A stretch of DNA of 64,000 nucleotides, taken from the NCBI RefSeq assembly GCF_001687305.1, contig NZ_KV700386.1, positions 1-64,000 on the forward strand. The letters are read 5' to 3'. The position numbers and the translations under genes are program-made. A model generated the notes under the pieces. The model ran no database searches, had not been told where the DNA came from, and saw only the letters and a list, made by a program, of their open reading frames with translations. Each line of letters begins with the position of its first letter. Position 1 is the first letter of the stretch. Source of the stretch: Actinomyces vulturis (GTDB taxonomy: Bacteria > Actinomycetota > Actinomycetes > Actinomycetales > Actinomycetaceae). Shown one piece after another: positions 19,864 through 29,096 of the stretch.

Positions 19864-21198
19864 ATGACCAGCCACCCCTTCACGCCAGTACCCAGCGTCG
19901 ATGACATTCGCGCCGATTTTCCCATCCTGGCCAAGCCTGTGCGCGGTCAACGTCCCTTGGTTTATCTTGACAGCGGAGCCACTAGTCAAAAACCTCAGCA
20001 AGTCATCGACGCCGTGAGCAACTTTTACGCGGCACAAAACGGTGCAGCGGGACGCTCTACCTATGAACTGGCTGACGAATCGACCCGAGTCGTTGACGAA
20101 GGCCGCATTAACGTTGCCGAATTTGTTGGCGCTCAGGACACTAATGTTGTGTTCACTAAGAACGCCACTGAAGCGATCAACCTCGTGTCATTGGCCATTG
20201 AACATGCTGGCGCAATTGCCCAGCACCCCCTCGCCATTGGAGAGGGCGACGAGGTTGTTGTTACTCGCGCCGAGCATCACGCCAACCTCGTGCCTTGGCA
20301 GCAACTGTGCCAACGTAGTGGCGCCACCCTCAAGTGGATCGACCTTGATGAACAGGGCCGCCTCGATATGGCTACCCTGAACGTCATTACCCCTGCCACA
20401 CGCGTGGTTGCCCTGACACATGCCTCCAACGTCACCGGTGCAATCACTGAGCTGGGTCCCGTTCTCGATGCGGTCAATGCGATAGCAGGATCTAAAGCGC
20501 CTTCTGTTGAACGCGGCGGTAAAGCCATCGTTGTTCTCGATACGTGCCAATCCAGCGTTCACATTCCCATTAACTTCGCGCTACTTAGTAAGGCAGGCGT
20601 TGACGCTCTGTGCTTAAGCGCACACAAAATGCTCGGTCCTACCGGAGTTGGTGCATTGGTCGCCACGGAGGAACTCCTTGACCTTATGCCCCCTGTCCTG
20701 ACTGGCGGATCCATGATCGAACTGGTCTCCATGGACTCTTCAACCTTCATGACAGGCCCTTCACGCTTTGAAGCCGGCACCATGCCCATGGCACAAATTG
20801 CCGGTTGGAGCGCAGCACTGAACTACATTAAGCGCTGCGACATGAGCGTTTTGCGTGAACGTGAAGATAGACTGACTCTCGCACTGCTACGTGGCATGCG
20901 AGATATGAATGGCATCCGGATCCTTGGCCCTGCAGATGACGAGAGCGTGACCAGCGGTATGCGTCTTGGCGTGGTGGCTTTTGATGTGGGGGATGTACAT
21001 CCTCACGATGTGGGCCAAGTTCTTGATTCTTACGGTGTGGCTGTTCGTACTGGCCATCACTGTGCTCAACCGCTTCACGCTCACTTCGGCGTGCGATCCT
21101 CCGCACGCGCCTCACTTGGGCCATACTCGAATGCTACTGACGTAGATCGCTTCCTCGAAGCACTGCCGCAGGTTCGTCACTACTTTGGAAGGTCATGA
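19864..21198 (+). CDS. sufS: Cysteine desulfurase SufS
   Basis: Protein of 444 residues, a PLP enzyme of the NifS class II type. The PLP lysine is K255 (SAHKMLGPTGVG) and the catalytic cysteine is C400 (RTGHHCAQP). It removes sulfur from cysteine for Fe-S assembly. About 30 residues longer than usual, with inserts near residues 115-125 (QHPLAIGEG) and 205-220. Its stop overlaps sufU (ATGA). Confidence 0.95.
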   Translation: MTSHPFTPVPSVDDIRADFPILAKPVRGQRPLVYLDSGATSQKPQQVIDAVSNFYAAQNGAAGRSTYELADESTRVVDEGRINVAEFVGAQDTNVVFTKNATEAINLVSLAIEHAGAIAQHPLAIGEGDEVVVTRAEHHANLVPWQQLCQRSGATLKWIDLDEQGRLDMATLNVITPATRVVALTHASNVTGAITELGPVLDAVNAIAGSKAPSVERGGKAIVVLDTCQSSVHIPINFALLSKAGVDALCLSAHKMLGPTGVGALVATEELLDLMPPVLTGGSMIELVSMDSSTFMTGPSRFEAGTMPMAQIAGWSAALNYIKRCDMSVLREREDRLTLALLRGMRDMNGIRILGPADDESVTSGMRLGVVAFDVGDVHPHDVGQVLDSYGVAVRTGHHCAQPLHAHFGVRSSARASLGPYSNATDVDRFLEALPQVRHYFGRS

Positions 21199-21668
21199 TG
21201 AATAACCTCGATCAGCTCTACCAGCAGGTCATCTTGGACCATTCTCGTGAACGCCACGGTGAAGGCCATATGGATGAGCCTCAAGGCTCATCATTCCAGG
21301 TCAATCCCACCTGCGGTGACGAAGCTACCGTGGATGTCCGTGTCGTAGATGGCCGTTTGGAAGAAGTTTCTTGGCACGGTAGTGGTTGCTCTATTTCTCA
21401 GGCCTCCATTTCCGTCATGCATGATCTGGTAGACGGTGAAGATCTTGCTACCGTGGCACGCCTGGCCAACGACTTTGATGCTCTTATGCACTCACGCGGC
21501 AAAGGCGTGGATGATGACATCCTTGACGAGCTCGAAGACGCTGCAGCTTTCGAAGGGGTCTCCCAGTATCCGAACCGTGTCAAGTGCGCACTTCTTGGCT
21601 GGATGGCTCTCAAAGACGCGCTTGTGAAAGCAGGCATTGACGTCTGCGCACTTGACGAGCGCAAATAA
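21195..21668 (+). CDS. sufU: SufU zinc-dependent sulfurtransferase/scaffold
   Basis: Protein of 157 residues. Conserved cysteines C40, C65 and C131, with D42, match the zinc site of SufU, which takes sulfur from SufS. ATG at 21195 or 21198 both possible. It is followed 51 nt later by the SufT-like gene. Confidence 0.94.
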   Translation: MMNNLDQLYQQVILDHSRERHGEGHMDEPQGSSFQVNPTCGDEATVDVRVVDGRLEEVSWHGSGCSISQASISVMHDLVDGEDLATVARLANDFDALMHSRGKGVDDDILDELEDAAAFEGVSQYPNRVKCALLGWMALKDALVKAGIDVCALDERK

Positions 21669-21719
21669 CACGCCTTCCATTTGCCACCACAGTTGTTAGC
21701 AACAGAAAGACATCATCAG

Positions 21720-22238
21720 ATGACTCAGTCAGATAATCCCATGGCATCGGATCACAAGATTCGTCCCATGCCCACCCAAGAAGAAATCCAGGCTGCTGCC
21801 CGTGCACAGGTCGAAGAAAGCCAGGAGAATCTCATGAAAGCAGGTGAAGAACTCGCTGAAAGTGCAGGTGCTCATTCCTGCGGTTGTGGCCATGGTGGCT
21901 GTGGTTCTTCCACATCTGAACTTAATGAACCTATTAATGCGGCTGATGTGGAAGAAGCTCTCCGCGACGTAATCGACCCCGAGTTGGGTATTAACGTGGT
22001 GGACTTGGGTTTGCTCTACGGTGTGGTTATTGAACCTGATGGTGCCATTGTTTTAGACATGACTCTGACCTCGGCGGCTTGCCCCTTGACCGACGTTATT
22101 GAAGAGCAGGCCGCACAGGCTTTGAGCGCAATGAGCCATGACGTACGCATCCAGTGGGTCTGGCTGCCACCGTGGGGACCGGACAAAATTACTCCCGAGG
22201 GCCGTGAACAATTGCGTGCTCTGGGATTCAATGTCTGA
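21720..22238 (+). CDS. sufT: SufT-like MIP18-family Fe-S maturation protein with Cys-rich insert
   Basis: Protein of 172 residues from ATG 21720. The MIP18/DUF59 domain covers about 70-170, with DPELG at 87-91 and the conserved TSAACP cysteine at C121. Such proteins help mature Fe-S enzymes and often end suf operons in actinobacteria. N-terminal residues 1-50 are helical and charged, followed by a short HSCGCGHGGCG segment (52-62) with three cysteines and two histidines that looks metal-binding (inference). A TTG at 21681 is an alternative start. Confidence 0.85.
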   Translation: MTQSDNPMASDHKIRPMPTQEEIQAAARAQVEESQENLMKAGEELAESAGAHSCGCGHGGCGSSTSELNEPINAADVEEALRDVIDPELGINVVDLGLLYGVVIEPDGAIVLDMTLTSAACPLTDVIEEQAAQALSAMSHDVRIQWVWLPPWGPDKITPEGREQLRALGFNV

Positions 22239-22277
22239 GCATAAGCCATTAACGCGCTGAGAAAGTTGTCAAGGAAG

Positions 22278-22290
22278 TAGGCTAATCCCG
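22278..22290 (+). promoter_or_regulatory. -10 box for probably leaderless pyrD
   Basis: TAGGCT at 22278-22283 ends 6 nt before the GTG start, so transcription would begin at the start codon. No ribosome-binding site at proper distance is seen. Confidence 0.5.
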
Positions 22291-23324
22291 TGCTCTACCG
22301 ACTCCTGTATAAAACTGTCTTCACCCATATTGACCCAGAACTGTGTCATCATGTGGCGGTCGATGCCATCAGCATGACTTCACGAGTTCCTGTATTGCGT
22401 GATGTGGTGCGTCAAATGTTTGGCCGCCGCCCCGACAAGCCGATTCCCGACGCTGCACATGGCGGCCCCTTTGTCCGCCCTGTTCCCGGTGTATTGGGCC
22501 TTGCCGCCGGTATGGACAAAGAGGGTTTGGCTGTCGAAGGCATGGATATGCTGGGATTCGGTTTTATCGAGGTTGGGACTTTCACCGCTCAAGCACAACC
22601 CGGTAACGATAAACCTCGCCTCTGGCGATACCCCCAGACCCGTGCTATCCGTAACCGGATGGGCTTTAACAACGATGGCGCTGATGAAGCAGGACGACGA
22701 CTACGTCAGTTACGCTCTACCGTCCGTGGACGCTCCATTGTGGTGGGTGCCAACATCGGTAAAACTAAGGTCACTCCTGTTGAGGATGCGGTAGCCGATT
22801 ACGTTTACTCGGCCTCCAAGGTGGCTCGTTGGGCCGATTACCTAGTCATCAACGTCTCGTCACCTAACACTCCCAATCTGCGCGATTTGCAACAGGTTGA
22901 AGCCCTGCGTCCCATCGCTGAGGCCGTTGCGGAAACTGCAGACCGCGTTGCTAAGCGCCATGTTCCGCTTTTCATCAAGATCGCTCCCGATCTTGCTGAT
23001 GAAGACATTGATGCAGTAGCTGACATGGTTCTCGAACTTGACCTAGCCGGTGTGGTAGCCACGAACACCACCATTAACCATGATCTTGGCGAAGGCGGAC
23101 TATCTGGTGCCCCTCTGCGCCCACGCGCATTAGAAGTGGTCCGTCGGCTGCGTATGCGGCTGGGCGATAAACCGACCATTATCGGTGTGGGAGGTATTTC
23201 TACCGTGATGGATGCCCAGTTGATGCTTGACGCTGGTGCTGACTTGCTCCAGGCCTACTCAGCATTCATCTACAACGGCCCCGCTTGGCCTGGTGCGATG
23301 AATCGTATGCTGGCTAAGGATTAG
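22290..23324 (+). CDS. pyrD: Dihydroorotate dehydrogenase (quinone), class 2
   Basis: Protein of 344 residues. An N-terminal amphipathic segment (LYRLLYKTVFTHIDPELCHH) typical of membrane-associated class 2 enzymes is followed by the FMN barrel, with GLAAGMDKEG, NRMGFNNDG, VNVSSPNTPNLRDLQ and the phosphate-binding GVGGI segment. It oxidises dihydroorotate to orotate with quinone as acceptor in UMP synthesis. The GTG start is set by the N-terminal match and the -10 box just upstream. It is followed by a strong terminator. Confidence 0.95.
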   Translation: MLYRLLYKTVFTHIDPELCHHVAVDAISMTSRVPVLRDVVRQMFGRRPDKPIPDAAHGGPFVRPVPGVLGLAAGMDKEGLAVEGMDMLGFGFIEVGTFTAQAQPGNDKPRLWRYPQTRAIRNRMGFNNDGADEAGRRLRQLRSTVRGRSIVVGANIGKTKVTPVEDAVADYVYSASKVARWADYLVINVSSPNTPNLRDLQQVEALRPIAEAVAETADRVAKRHVPLFIKIAPDLADEDIDAVADMVLELDLAGVVATNTTINHDLGEGGLSGAPLRPRALEVVRRLRMRLGDKPTIIGVGGISTVMDAQLMLDAGADLLQAYSAFIYNGPAWPGAMNRMLAKD

Positions 23325-23353
23325 AACGGATTGTCCTGATCAGTAGTAGTGAG

Positions 23354-23393
23354 AAATCTGCGCGTTCTCTTGGCAGAACGCGCAGATTTTTAC
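23354..23393 (+). terminator. Rho-independent terminator after pyrD
   Basis: A perfect 15-bp stem (23354-23368 and 23375-23389) with 6-nt loop is followed by a T-run. It also lies 20 nt past the end of the convergent minus-strand gene at 23414 and may serve both. Confidence 0.85.
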
Positions 23394-23413
23394 CTTGTGG
23401 TGGTGGAGATGGG

Positions 23414-24793
23414 CTACTTATTGCTTGATTCTGTTGTCCCATCTTTGGACTGATTTTGCGCGGTAGGAGGCGCCAAAATATCCCATTTATCGACAGAAGG
23501 ATCATGTGGACGTAGCGCGACATGGCCACCAGGCCCTACCAGCACGTCCTCTCCAGGGGCATAGAACTCTAGAGATAGTTCGTTTCCCCAAGGAGCTCGC
23601 AGCACCTCTCCATCAGGACCGAGATAGGTCAAATAGGTAATTTCTCGTAAAATCGCAGCTTTTTTCGGTGCCGACGAGGTGATCACATCACAGTGTTGTA
23701 TTCCTGTAATCATTCTTGTTGAACGATTTGCACCGAGAAGAAGAGCAGCATTCCAATCGGGAGTTATTCCAGCCACAGAAATAATTACTTCATCGCATCC
23801 AGCGCTGAAACTTAGTCCCGCGATAGGGGAGTGGTCGTGGGCAGCGACAAAACAACGTGTGGTGGCTTTTCCCTTGTTGGCTGAGTCCTCTTCCTTGCCT
23901 TCTATAGTCGATAAGGTAAACGAACCCTCGGGGAAATCACCTTGTTCATTTGACGCTGAGGGAAGCAGAATACCTGGCCCCCAGGGAGTAGCACCGCTTT
24001 GATTGAGGTCACTCACCGGCACTGATGAGACAACCGCCTGTGGCCAGGACATAGTGGAGCGAACGATCCGCGCTGAGGAAGTCAGCGAGACCATGACAAA
24101 CCAACTTGGGTTAGGCGAATGATCTTCCACAATGACCCATGAACCACTGATGATAGGACGAAGCGTCCAAACGAGAATTGTTTTTGCTGTCAGTTTGTTC
24201 TCAGAGGCGGAGTAAATCACTCGTGCTGGAGTGGACCCTGAAGTATCCCAGGTGACTACATGCCAGTCGCTGTTCTCTGGATCATCCATGATCCATACGA
24301 GTGTGGTCCCTGATAGGGCCATTTGACCGATGGGATTACCTGAGGGGACATGATTGTTATGCCATGTGAATTGCGCAGGTTTCAGTGTATCGGGAGTCGC
24401 TAACCCGACCACGCGCTTATCGCCTTCAGCCCATGAACCCCACATGTTGCCGTTGAGGGATAGAGCCCCGGCAACAAAACCAACTTCTGCAGGAGTGGAC
24501 CAAAGTGGCTTATTCGTGGTCCATTTTGACTCCGATGGGGTCACACGAGTGGCGGCGAGTGTCGAGCCGGGATTGTTTGTGCTAGGCGCCCAAGTGATGA
24601 ATAGGTCAGGAATAGCATTCTCATCGGCTGGCTCTGGGGGAGCAGAACTCTCATCCTGAGGTTCATTAGTTAAAACCTCAGGATCTTCAGAATCTTCTAC
24701 AGGACTTTGCGGGCCAAAAATGTCCCATAGGGCGAGCGCACCGATGGTTCCGCTTAAGCCGAGCCCCAGAGCCAGACGTCGAGAAATTGCCAT
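23414..24793 (-). CDS. Exported or membrane-anchored protein of unknown function
   Basis: Protein of 459 residues. The N-terminus (AISRRLALGLGLSGTIGALALW) is a signal peptide or membrane anchor with an Arg-Arg pair, possibly Tat-like. Next comes a Glu/Pro/Ser-rich linker (residues 30-60) and a large domain with many Trp, Ser and Gly residues in short strands, suggestive of a beta-propeller (inference). No enzyme motif was recognised. It begins 5 nt after the aldo/keto reductase stop and is probably co-transcribed with it. Confidence 0.7.
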   Translation of the reverse strand: MAISRRLALGLGLSGTIGALALWDIFGPQSPVEDSEDPEVLTNEPQDESSAPPEPADENAIPDLFITWAPSTNNPGSTLAATRVTPSESKWTTNKPLWSTPAEVGFVAGALSLNGNMWGSWAEGDKRVVGLATPDTLKPAQFTWHNNHVPSGNPIGQMALSGTTLVWIMDDPENSDWHVVTWDTSGSTPARVIYSASENKLTAKTILVWTLRPIISGSWVIVEDHSPNPSWFVMVSLTSSARIVRSTMSWPQAVVSSVPVSDLNQSGATPWGPGILLPSASNEQGDFPEGSFTLSTIEGKEEDSANKGKATTRCFVAAHDHSPIAGLSFSAGCDEVIISVAGITPDWNAALLLGANRSTRMITGIQHCDVITSSAPKKAAILREITYLTYLGPDGEVLRAPWGNELSLEFYAPGEDVLVGPGGHVALRPHDPSVDKWDILAPPTAQNQSKDGTTESSNK

Positions 24794-24798
24794 TAGTG

Positions 24799-25806
24799 TC
24801 AGCAGGGCCGTTTTGCAGGTGATGCGGTTTTTGCCGGATCACGTTCTACGACGTCACCGATGGCTTTATCAATGGCATCCATGGCGGAATCATTGAGAGT
24901 AACGTCAGTTGCCTTAACGTTCTCAACCAACTGCTCAGGGCGAGAAGCACCAATGATGGCAGCACTGATTCCGGGACGTGATAGGACCCAAGCTAGAGAC
25001 ATCTGAGCCATAGTGACACCAAGATCATCGGCGATGGGCTTGAGATTAGCGACAGCGTTAAGAACGTCATCACGCATCCAGCGGGCAATCATCTGAGCAC
25101 CGCCTTTATGATCGGTAGCACGGGAGCCTGCCGGAGGTTCCTGACCAGGAGCGTACTTACCGGTGAGCACGCCTTCGGCCAGGGGAGACCAGACGATTTG
25201 ACCAATGCCCAGTTCCTGGCAGGTGGGGACGACTTCGGGCTCAATGATGCGCCACAGCATCGAGTACTGCGGCTGGGAGGAAATCAAGCGGAAGCCCATC
25301 TGGGTAGCCAGTTCCTGGCCGCGGCGAATCTCTTCAGCCTTCCACTCTGAGACGCCGATGTAGAGAGCCTTTCCTGAGTGCACCACGTCCGCAAAGGCCT
25401 GCATGGTTTCTTCCAGCGGTGTGGCGTAATCGAATCGATGAGCCTGGTAGAGATCAACGTAATCGGTCTGTAAGCGTTTGAGAGAACCGTTGATGGATTC
25501 CATGATGTGCTTACGGGACAGGCCACAGTCATTGGGGCCCATCGGACCAGTAGGCCAGTAGACCTTGGTAAAGATTTCCAAGGATTCACGGCGCTGGCCT
25601 TTAAGAGCCTGGCCAAGAACAGACTCAGCAGCAGTGTTGGCGTAAGTGTCTGCTGTGTCGAAACTGGTGATACCGAGGTCAAGTGCAGTTTCCACACACT
25701 TGGTGGCGATATCGGACTCCACCTGAGAACCGTGCGTAAGCCAGTTTCCGTAGGTGAGTGAAGAGATTTTTAATCCGGACGAACCAAGGTGACGGTGTTC
25801 AATCAT
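24799..25806 (-). CDS. Aldo/keto reductase, KCNAB/YghZ-like
   Basis: Protein of 335 residues, a TIM-barrel NADPH oxidoreductase. Catalytic residues are visible: D and Y in FDTADTYANTAAE, K in IFTKVY, and H in YQAHRFD. Sequence resembles the potassium-channel beta-subunit/YghZ branch, which reduces aldehydes such as methylglyoxal; the substrate here is unknown. ATG 25806 is preceded by TAGTCT and 7 nt. It is upstream of the exported protein. Confidence 0.9.
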   Translation of the reverse strand: MIEHRHLGSSGLKISSLTYGNWLTHGSQVESDIATKCVETALDLGITSFDTADTYANTAAESVLGQALKGQRRESLEIFTKVYWPTGPMGPNDCGLSRKHIMESINGSLKRLQTDYVDLYQAHRFDYATPLEETMQAFADVVHSGKALYIGVSEWKAEEIRRGQELATQMGFRLISSQPQYSMLWRIIEPEVVPTCQELGIGQIVWSPLAEGVLTGKYAPGQEPPAGSRATDHKGGAQMIARWMRDDVLNAVANLKPIADDLGVTMAQMSLAWVLSRPGISAAIIGASRPEQLVENVKATDVTLNDSAMDAIDKAIGDVVERDPAKTASPAKRPC

Positions 25807-25819
25807 GCTTACCAGACTA
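25807..25819 (-). promoter_or_regulatory. -10 box for probably leaderless aldo/keto reductase gene
   Basis: On the minus strand TAGTCT (25814-25819) ends 7 nt before the ATG. No ribosome-binding site is present. Confidence 0.5.
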
Positions 25820-25870
25820 ACGGGTAACGTCGGCCTTCGCAGGCATCAAGGAGACAAAAACACCTGAGTT

Positions 25871-26500
25871 TTACTTGGGGAACTCGCCGCGCTGAACCAT
25901 CGCAACTGGCTGACGCCAACGGCGTAACTGGAAGCAACGGCTGAATACGTAGAAGAATAGGCGGCCACCACGAGCAACCTCAGTCTCATCGAATTTTTCG
26001 TTTACTCGAGACTGAATTCGCCTCCAGGCGATCACACTGTCACCGATAGCCACGGCGAACCACACATAAATGCCGATCATGAGCCATACAGCAGCGCTGG
26101 AGGTGGGTATGGTCTGACCCAAGATAAACATCATGACCAACATGAGCAAAGTGATAGGAAGGAATAACTCGCCGATGCTGTAGCGAGCATCCACGTAATC
26201 GCGGGCGAAGCGACGGACGCGCCCCTTGTCACGTGCTGGCAGGTAACGCTCATCGCCAGTCATCATCGCTTCGCGCTGACGCTCAAAGGCTGCATCGCGA
26301 CGAGCACGCTCAGCACGCTTGGCAGCCTTACGGTCCTTAGGGACAATAGGCTGAATGCGCTGAGCCTGAGCATCGCGACGTTTGGGGGTAGGACGGCCCT
26401 TTTTGCCTTGAGAACGATGAGATTGTTCGGAGGACTGGTGCGCAGAGGCAGTCTTCTTTTCGGCGGTAGGGGCAGGTTCATTCTTCTTTAGCCAACTCAC
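25871..26500 (-). CDS. DUF3043 membrane protein
   Basis: Protein of 209 residues from GTG 26500. A charged, Lys/Arg-rich N-terminal half (about 1-95) precedes two membrane helices (about 110-155) and a basic C-terminus, the DUF3043 family pattern. The family is restricted to actinobacteria and has no known function. An ATG at 26542 would be longer but overlaps the opposite gene's start; GTG 26500 has TACCCT 6 nt upstream. Confidence 0.8.
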   Translation of the reverse strand: MSWLKKNEPAPTAEKKTASAHQSSEQSHRSQGKKGRPTPKRRDAQAQRIQPIVPKDRKAAKRAERARRDAAFERQREAMMTGDERYLPARDKGRVRRFARDYVDARYSIGELFLPITLLMLVMMFILGQTIPTSSAAVWLMIGIYVWFAVAIGDSVIAWRRIQSRVNEKFDETEVARGGRLFFYVFSRCFQLRRWRQPVAMVQRGEFPK

Positions 26501-26540
26501 AAGGTAAGGGTAGCGGCAATTTAGCGATAGTCTGAAAAGC
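26501..26540. promoter_or_regulatory. 40-bp divergent promoter with two leaderless-type -10 boxes
   Basis: TACCCT (minus, 26507-26512) ends 6 nt before the GTG of the DUF3043 gene, and TAGTCT (plus, 26528-26533) ends 7 nt before the ATG of the M20 peptidase gene. The whole space between both coding regions is 40 bp. Confidence 0.55.
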
Positions 26541-27917
26541 ATGAGTACTGTTTCTTCACTCCGGACCGCCGTTCATGAGTCTTTTGAGGGCTACGTGGAC
26601 GATTTATGTGACCTTGTAGCCATCCCTTCAGTCTCTTCTTCATCTTTCGATCAAGAGCAGTTGGTGGCCAGCGCTAAGTTTGTTGCTTCTCTGTGCGAAC
26701 GTCTTGGAGCGGACCCCGAAATTCTCCGTGCTCCCATGGAAGATGGTGAATTGGGGCGTCCCGCCGTGGTGGCTCACTTTGAAGGCCCTGCCGAGGCTCC
26801 TCGCGTCCTGCTTTACGCTCATCATGACGTTCAGCCTCCCGGCGATGCTGCCCAATGGACTCAGGATGACCCCTTTACTGCCGTACGCCGTGGTGAGCGC
26901 CTTTACGGTCGTGGTACTGCTGACGATGGAGCCGGCGTGATCACCCATATCGCTGCTCTGGAAACTCTTAAGAAGGAACTAGGTAGTCTTCCCTGTTCTG
27001 TCACTGTTTTCATTGAAGGTGAGGAAGAAGTTGGCAGCCCCTCCTTTGTGAACTTCCTTGAAACCTATCGCGACAAGTTAGATGCCGACGTGATTGTCGT
27101 GGCTGACTCCTCCAATTGGTGCGTGGGTACTCCCGCATTAACTACCTCCCTACGCGGTGTAGTTCAGGCAGATGTCACTCTGTCAATGCTTGATCATGCT
27201 CTGCACTCTGGCCAGTACGGTGGCCCAGTCATGGACGCCCCCACCGCCATGTGCCGTCTCGTTGCCTCTCTTCATGATGAAAACGGTGATGTGGCCGTGA
27301 AGGGATTGGTTAGCCGTGACGCGGCCGACGTCACCTACGAAGAATCTCAGTTCCGTGCTGACGCTGGTGTTCTTGACGGCGTCGAACTTATTGGTACGGG
27401 AGATCTGGCCGCACGCCTATGGACCAAGCCCACCATTACCCTTATCGGTATGGACGTCACCAGTGTGGCTATGAGTTCCAATACCCTCAACCCCACCTGT
27501 AAAGCTCGCCTGTCCATGCGCATCGCTCCTGGACAGAACCCTGCTGAAGCATTTGATCTGCTTAGTACGCACCTGCGCGAACACGCACCCTTCGGTGCCC
27601 AGTTGGACATCACTAATGGAGAACTTGGCCCTGCCTTTGATTCCAGCGCCGATACCCCTGCTGGACGTGACGCCATGGCATCTTTGTCTGAGGCATGGCA
27701 AACCCCGGCCGTCACGATTGGCCAGGGCGGTTCTATCCCCTTTATCTCCGATCTTCAGCGTGTCTTCCCTGAAGCACAAGTGCTTGTCACTGGTATCGAA
27801 GATCCCGACACCCGCGCTCATAGCGCCGATGAGTCTATGCACCTAGGCGAATTTGAACGCATCATCCTGGCAGAGACACTTCTCCTGGCTCGCCTTGGCG
27901 GGGAACTGAGCGAGTAA
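26541..27917 (+). CDS. M20-family dipeptidase/metallopeptidase (copy 1)
   Basis: Protein of 458 residues. Metal-site motifs are intact: YAHHDVQP, RGTADDGAG, EGEEEVGSP and a VVAD segment, then a dimerisation domain with the conserved HSG (DHALHSGQYGG). It is a dinuclear zinc cytosolic peptidase, probably acting on dipeptides. It is closely related to the copy at 29097. Start ATG 26541 is preceded by TAGTCT and 7 nt, with no ribosome-binding site. Confidence 0.92.
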   Translation: MSTVSSLRTAVHESFEGYVDDLCDLVAIPSVSSSSFDQEQLVASAKFVASLCERLGADPEILRAPMEDGELGRPAVVAHFEGPAEAPRVLLYAHHDVQPPGDAAQWTQDDPFTAVRRGERLYGRGTADDGAGVITHIAALETLKKELGSLPCSVTVFIEGEEEVGSPSFVNFLETYRDKLDADVIVVADSSNWCVGTPALTTSLRGVVQADVTLSMLDHALHSGQYGGPVMDAPTAMCRLVASLHDENGDVAVKGLVSRDAADVTYEESQFRADAGVLDGVELIGTGDLAARLWTKPTITLIGMDVTSVAMSSNTLNPTCKARLSMRIAPGQNPAEAFDLLSTHLREHAPFGAQLDITNGELGPAFDSSADTPAGRDAMASLSEAWQTPAVTIGQGGSIPFISDLQRVFPEAQVLVTGIEDPDTRAHSADESMHLGEFERIILAETLLLARLGGELSE

Positions 27918-27920
27918 TAC

Positions 27921-29048
27921 GTGAAGCGTGTTGCCTTCGTTACGACCTGCCTGAGTCTTAATGATCCCTTCTCCATCTCCACGATGCCATCAACACAGTC
28001 GGGGCCGGGGGAATGGATGCTTGCCACTCAGGCAGGTCGTATCATGCGTGAAGCTTGGACGAACGCCGCCCCCGACGATGAATGTCACCTCAGTTCACTT
28101 GTGGTGCCTTCACCCCATCTCTTGTCTGAATTCGATGCTTTACATCGCGAGAGTCAGGAGATAGAGCAGGGAGGGACAACCGCTACTGAGACCGCATCGC
28201 CCTTAGTAACACATTTGCCGGAGCGAGCATGGACTGTTGCTCGTACCGCATTAGGAACAAGCATCGTCTGCGATGCGACCGTCTCCTATTGGCCCGCTGA
28301 CCTCACCAGTGCTCACCTCGCCACCCTTATTCTCGACGCCGCACAGGCGTGTCACGACGAAAGTGCTCGACGCGGTCAGGCCATTCCTCTTGTTCTCCTT
28401 CTTGATCGTCACCCCAGCCATGATGTGGGACAGGCGATGATTGAGCAGATCGGGGGAATCAATGAGTTGAAAACTTTGGTGCGTTCTACCTCGCTGGTTC
28501 TAGGACTCGTTGATAACAGTCCCCTAGGTGGTCTCCACGGTGCGGGAGCGCAATTAACAGATACCGCAGGTATCACAGAGGAAGAGGCTCAGCAAGCAGA
28601 TCGTGCAGCCTGCAGCGCAGCGCATCGCCTCCAACGCCAGATCAATCCACTGGTGGAACTCAGCCCTAATGCTTGGGGAAGCGGTGCTGGCGGTGGAGCA
28701 GCGTTCACGTTGAGAGCCTGTGGTGCACGTGCCTACGACGCCACGATTATTCTTAACCCACCTCTGATATGGGGCGGGGAAGGAGAACCTGACATCGTAG
28801 TGACCTGCGCCGATGATATGTGGGACGCCACTAGCCTCCCGCACCTTGCACTTGTCGATCAGTGGGCACAACAATACGCTGCACCGCTTATCGTTATTGC
28901 CCGTTCTTGTGCCATGCCACGGCCAGAACGTGCGCAAGCAGGCATCCACGCGGTGTACACCATGGATGCTCTCCATAACGGTTCACTTCATGTCGATGAG
29001 GCACTTGCGGCATTGACTACTCGCGTGGCACGTACCTGGTCCCGCTGA
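27921..29048 (+). CDS. Glycerate-kinase-like protein, degenerate
   Basis: Protein of 375 residues starting 3 nt after the peptidase stop. The second half resembles glycerate kinase (GlxK) in outline: SGAGGGAAFTLRACGARAYDA aligns with the glycine-rich GAAGGLG segment, and a later stretch has the spacing of the VITGEG/GK region, but the key residues differ (VTCADDMW). The N-terminal PDSFKG-type motif is not recognisable. It may be a non-catalytic relative. It is probably co-transcribed with the flanking M20 genes. Alternative identity: unknown family. Confidence 0.55.
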   Translation: MKRVAFVTTCLSLNDPFSISTMPSTQSGPGEWMLATQAGRIMREAWTNAAPDDECHLSSLVVPSPHLLSEFDALHRESQEIEQGGTTATETASPLVTHLPERAWTVARTALGTSIVCDATVSYWPADLTSAHLATLILDAAQACHDESARRGQAIPLVLLLDRHPSHDVGQAMIEQIGGINELKTLVRSTSLVLGLVDNSPLGGLHGAGAQLTDTAGITEEEAQQADRAACSAAHRLQRQINPLVELSPNAWGSGAGGGAAFTLRACGARAYDATIILNPPLIWGGEGEPDIVVTCADDMWDATSLPHLALVDQWAQQYAAPLIVIARSCAMPRPERAQAGIHAVYTMDALHNGSLHVDEALAALTTRVARTWSR

Positions 29049-29096
29049 AACGCTTTCCTCCACTCTTCGCCCTTTGAACACTTCGTAGGAAAATCC

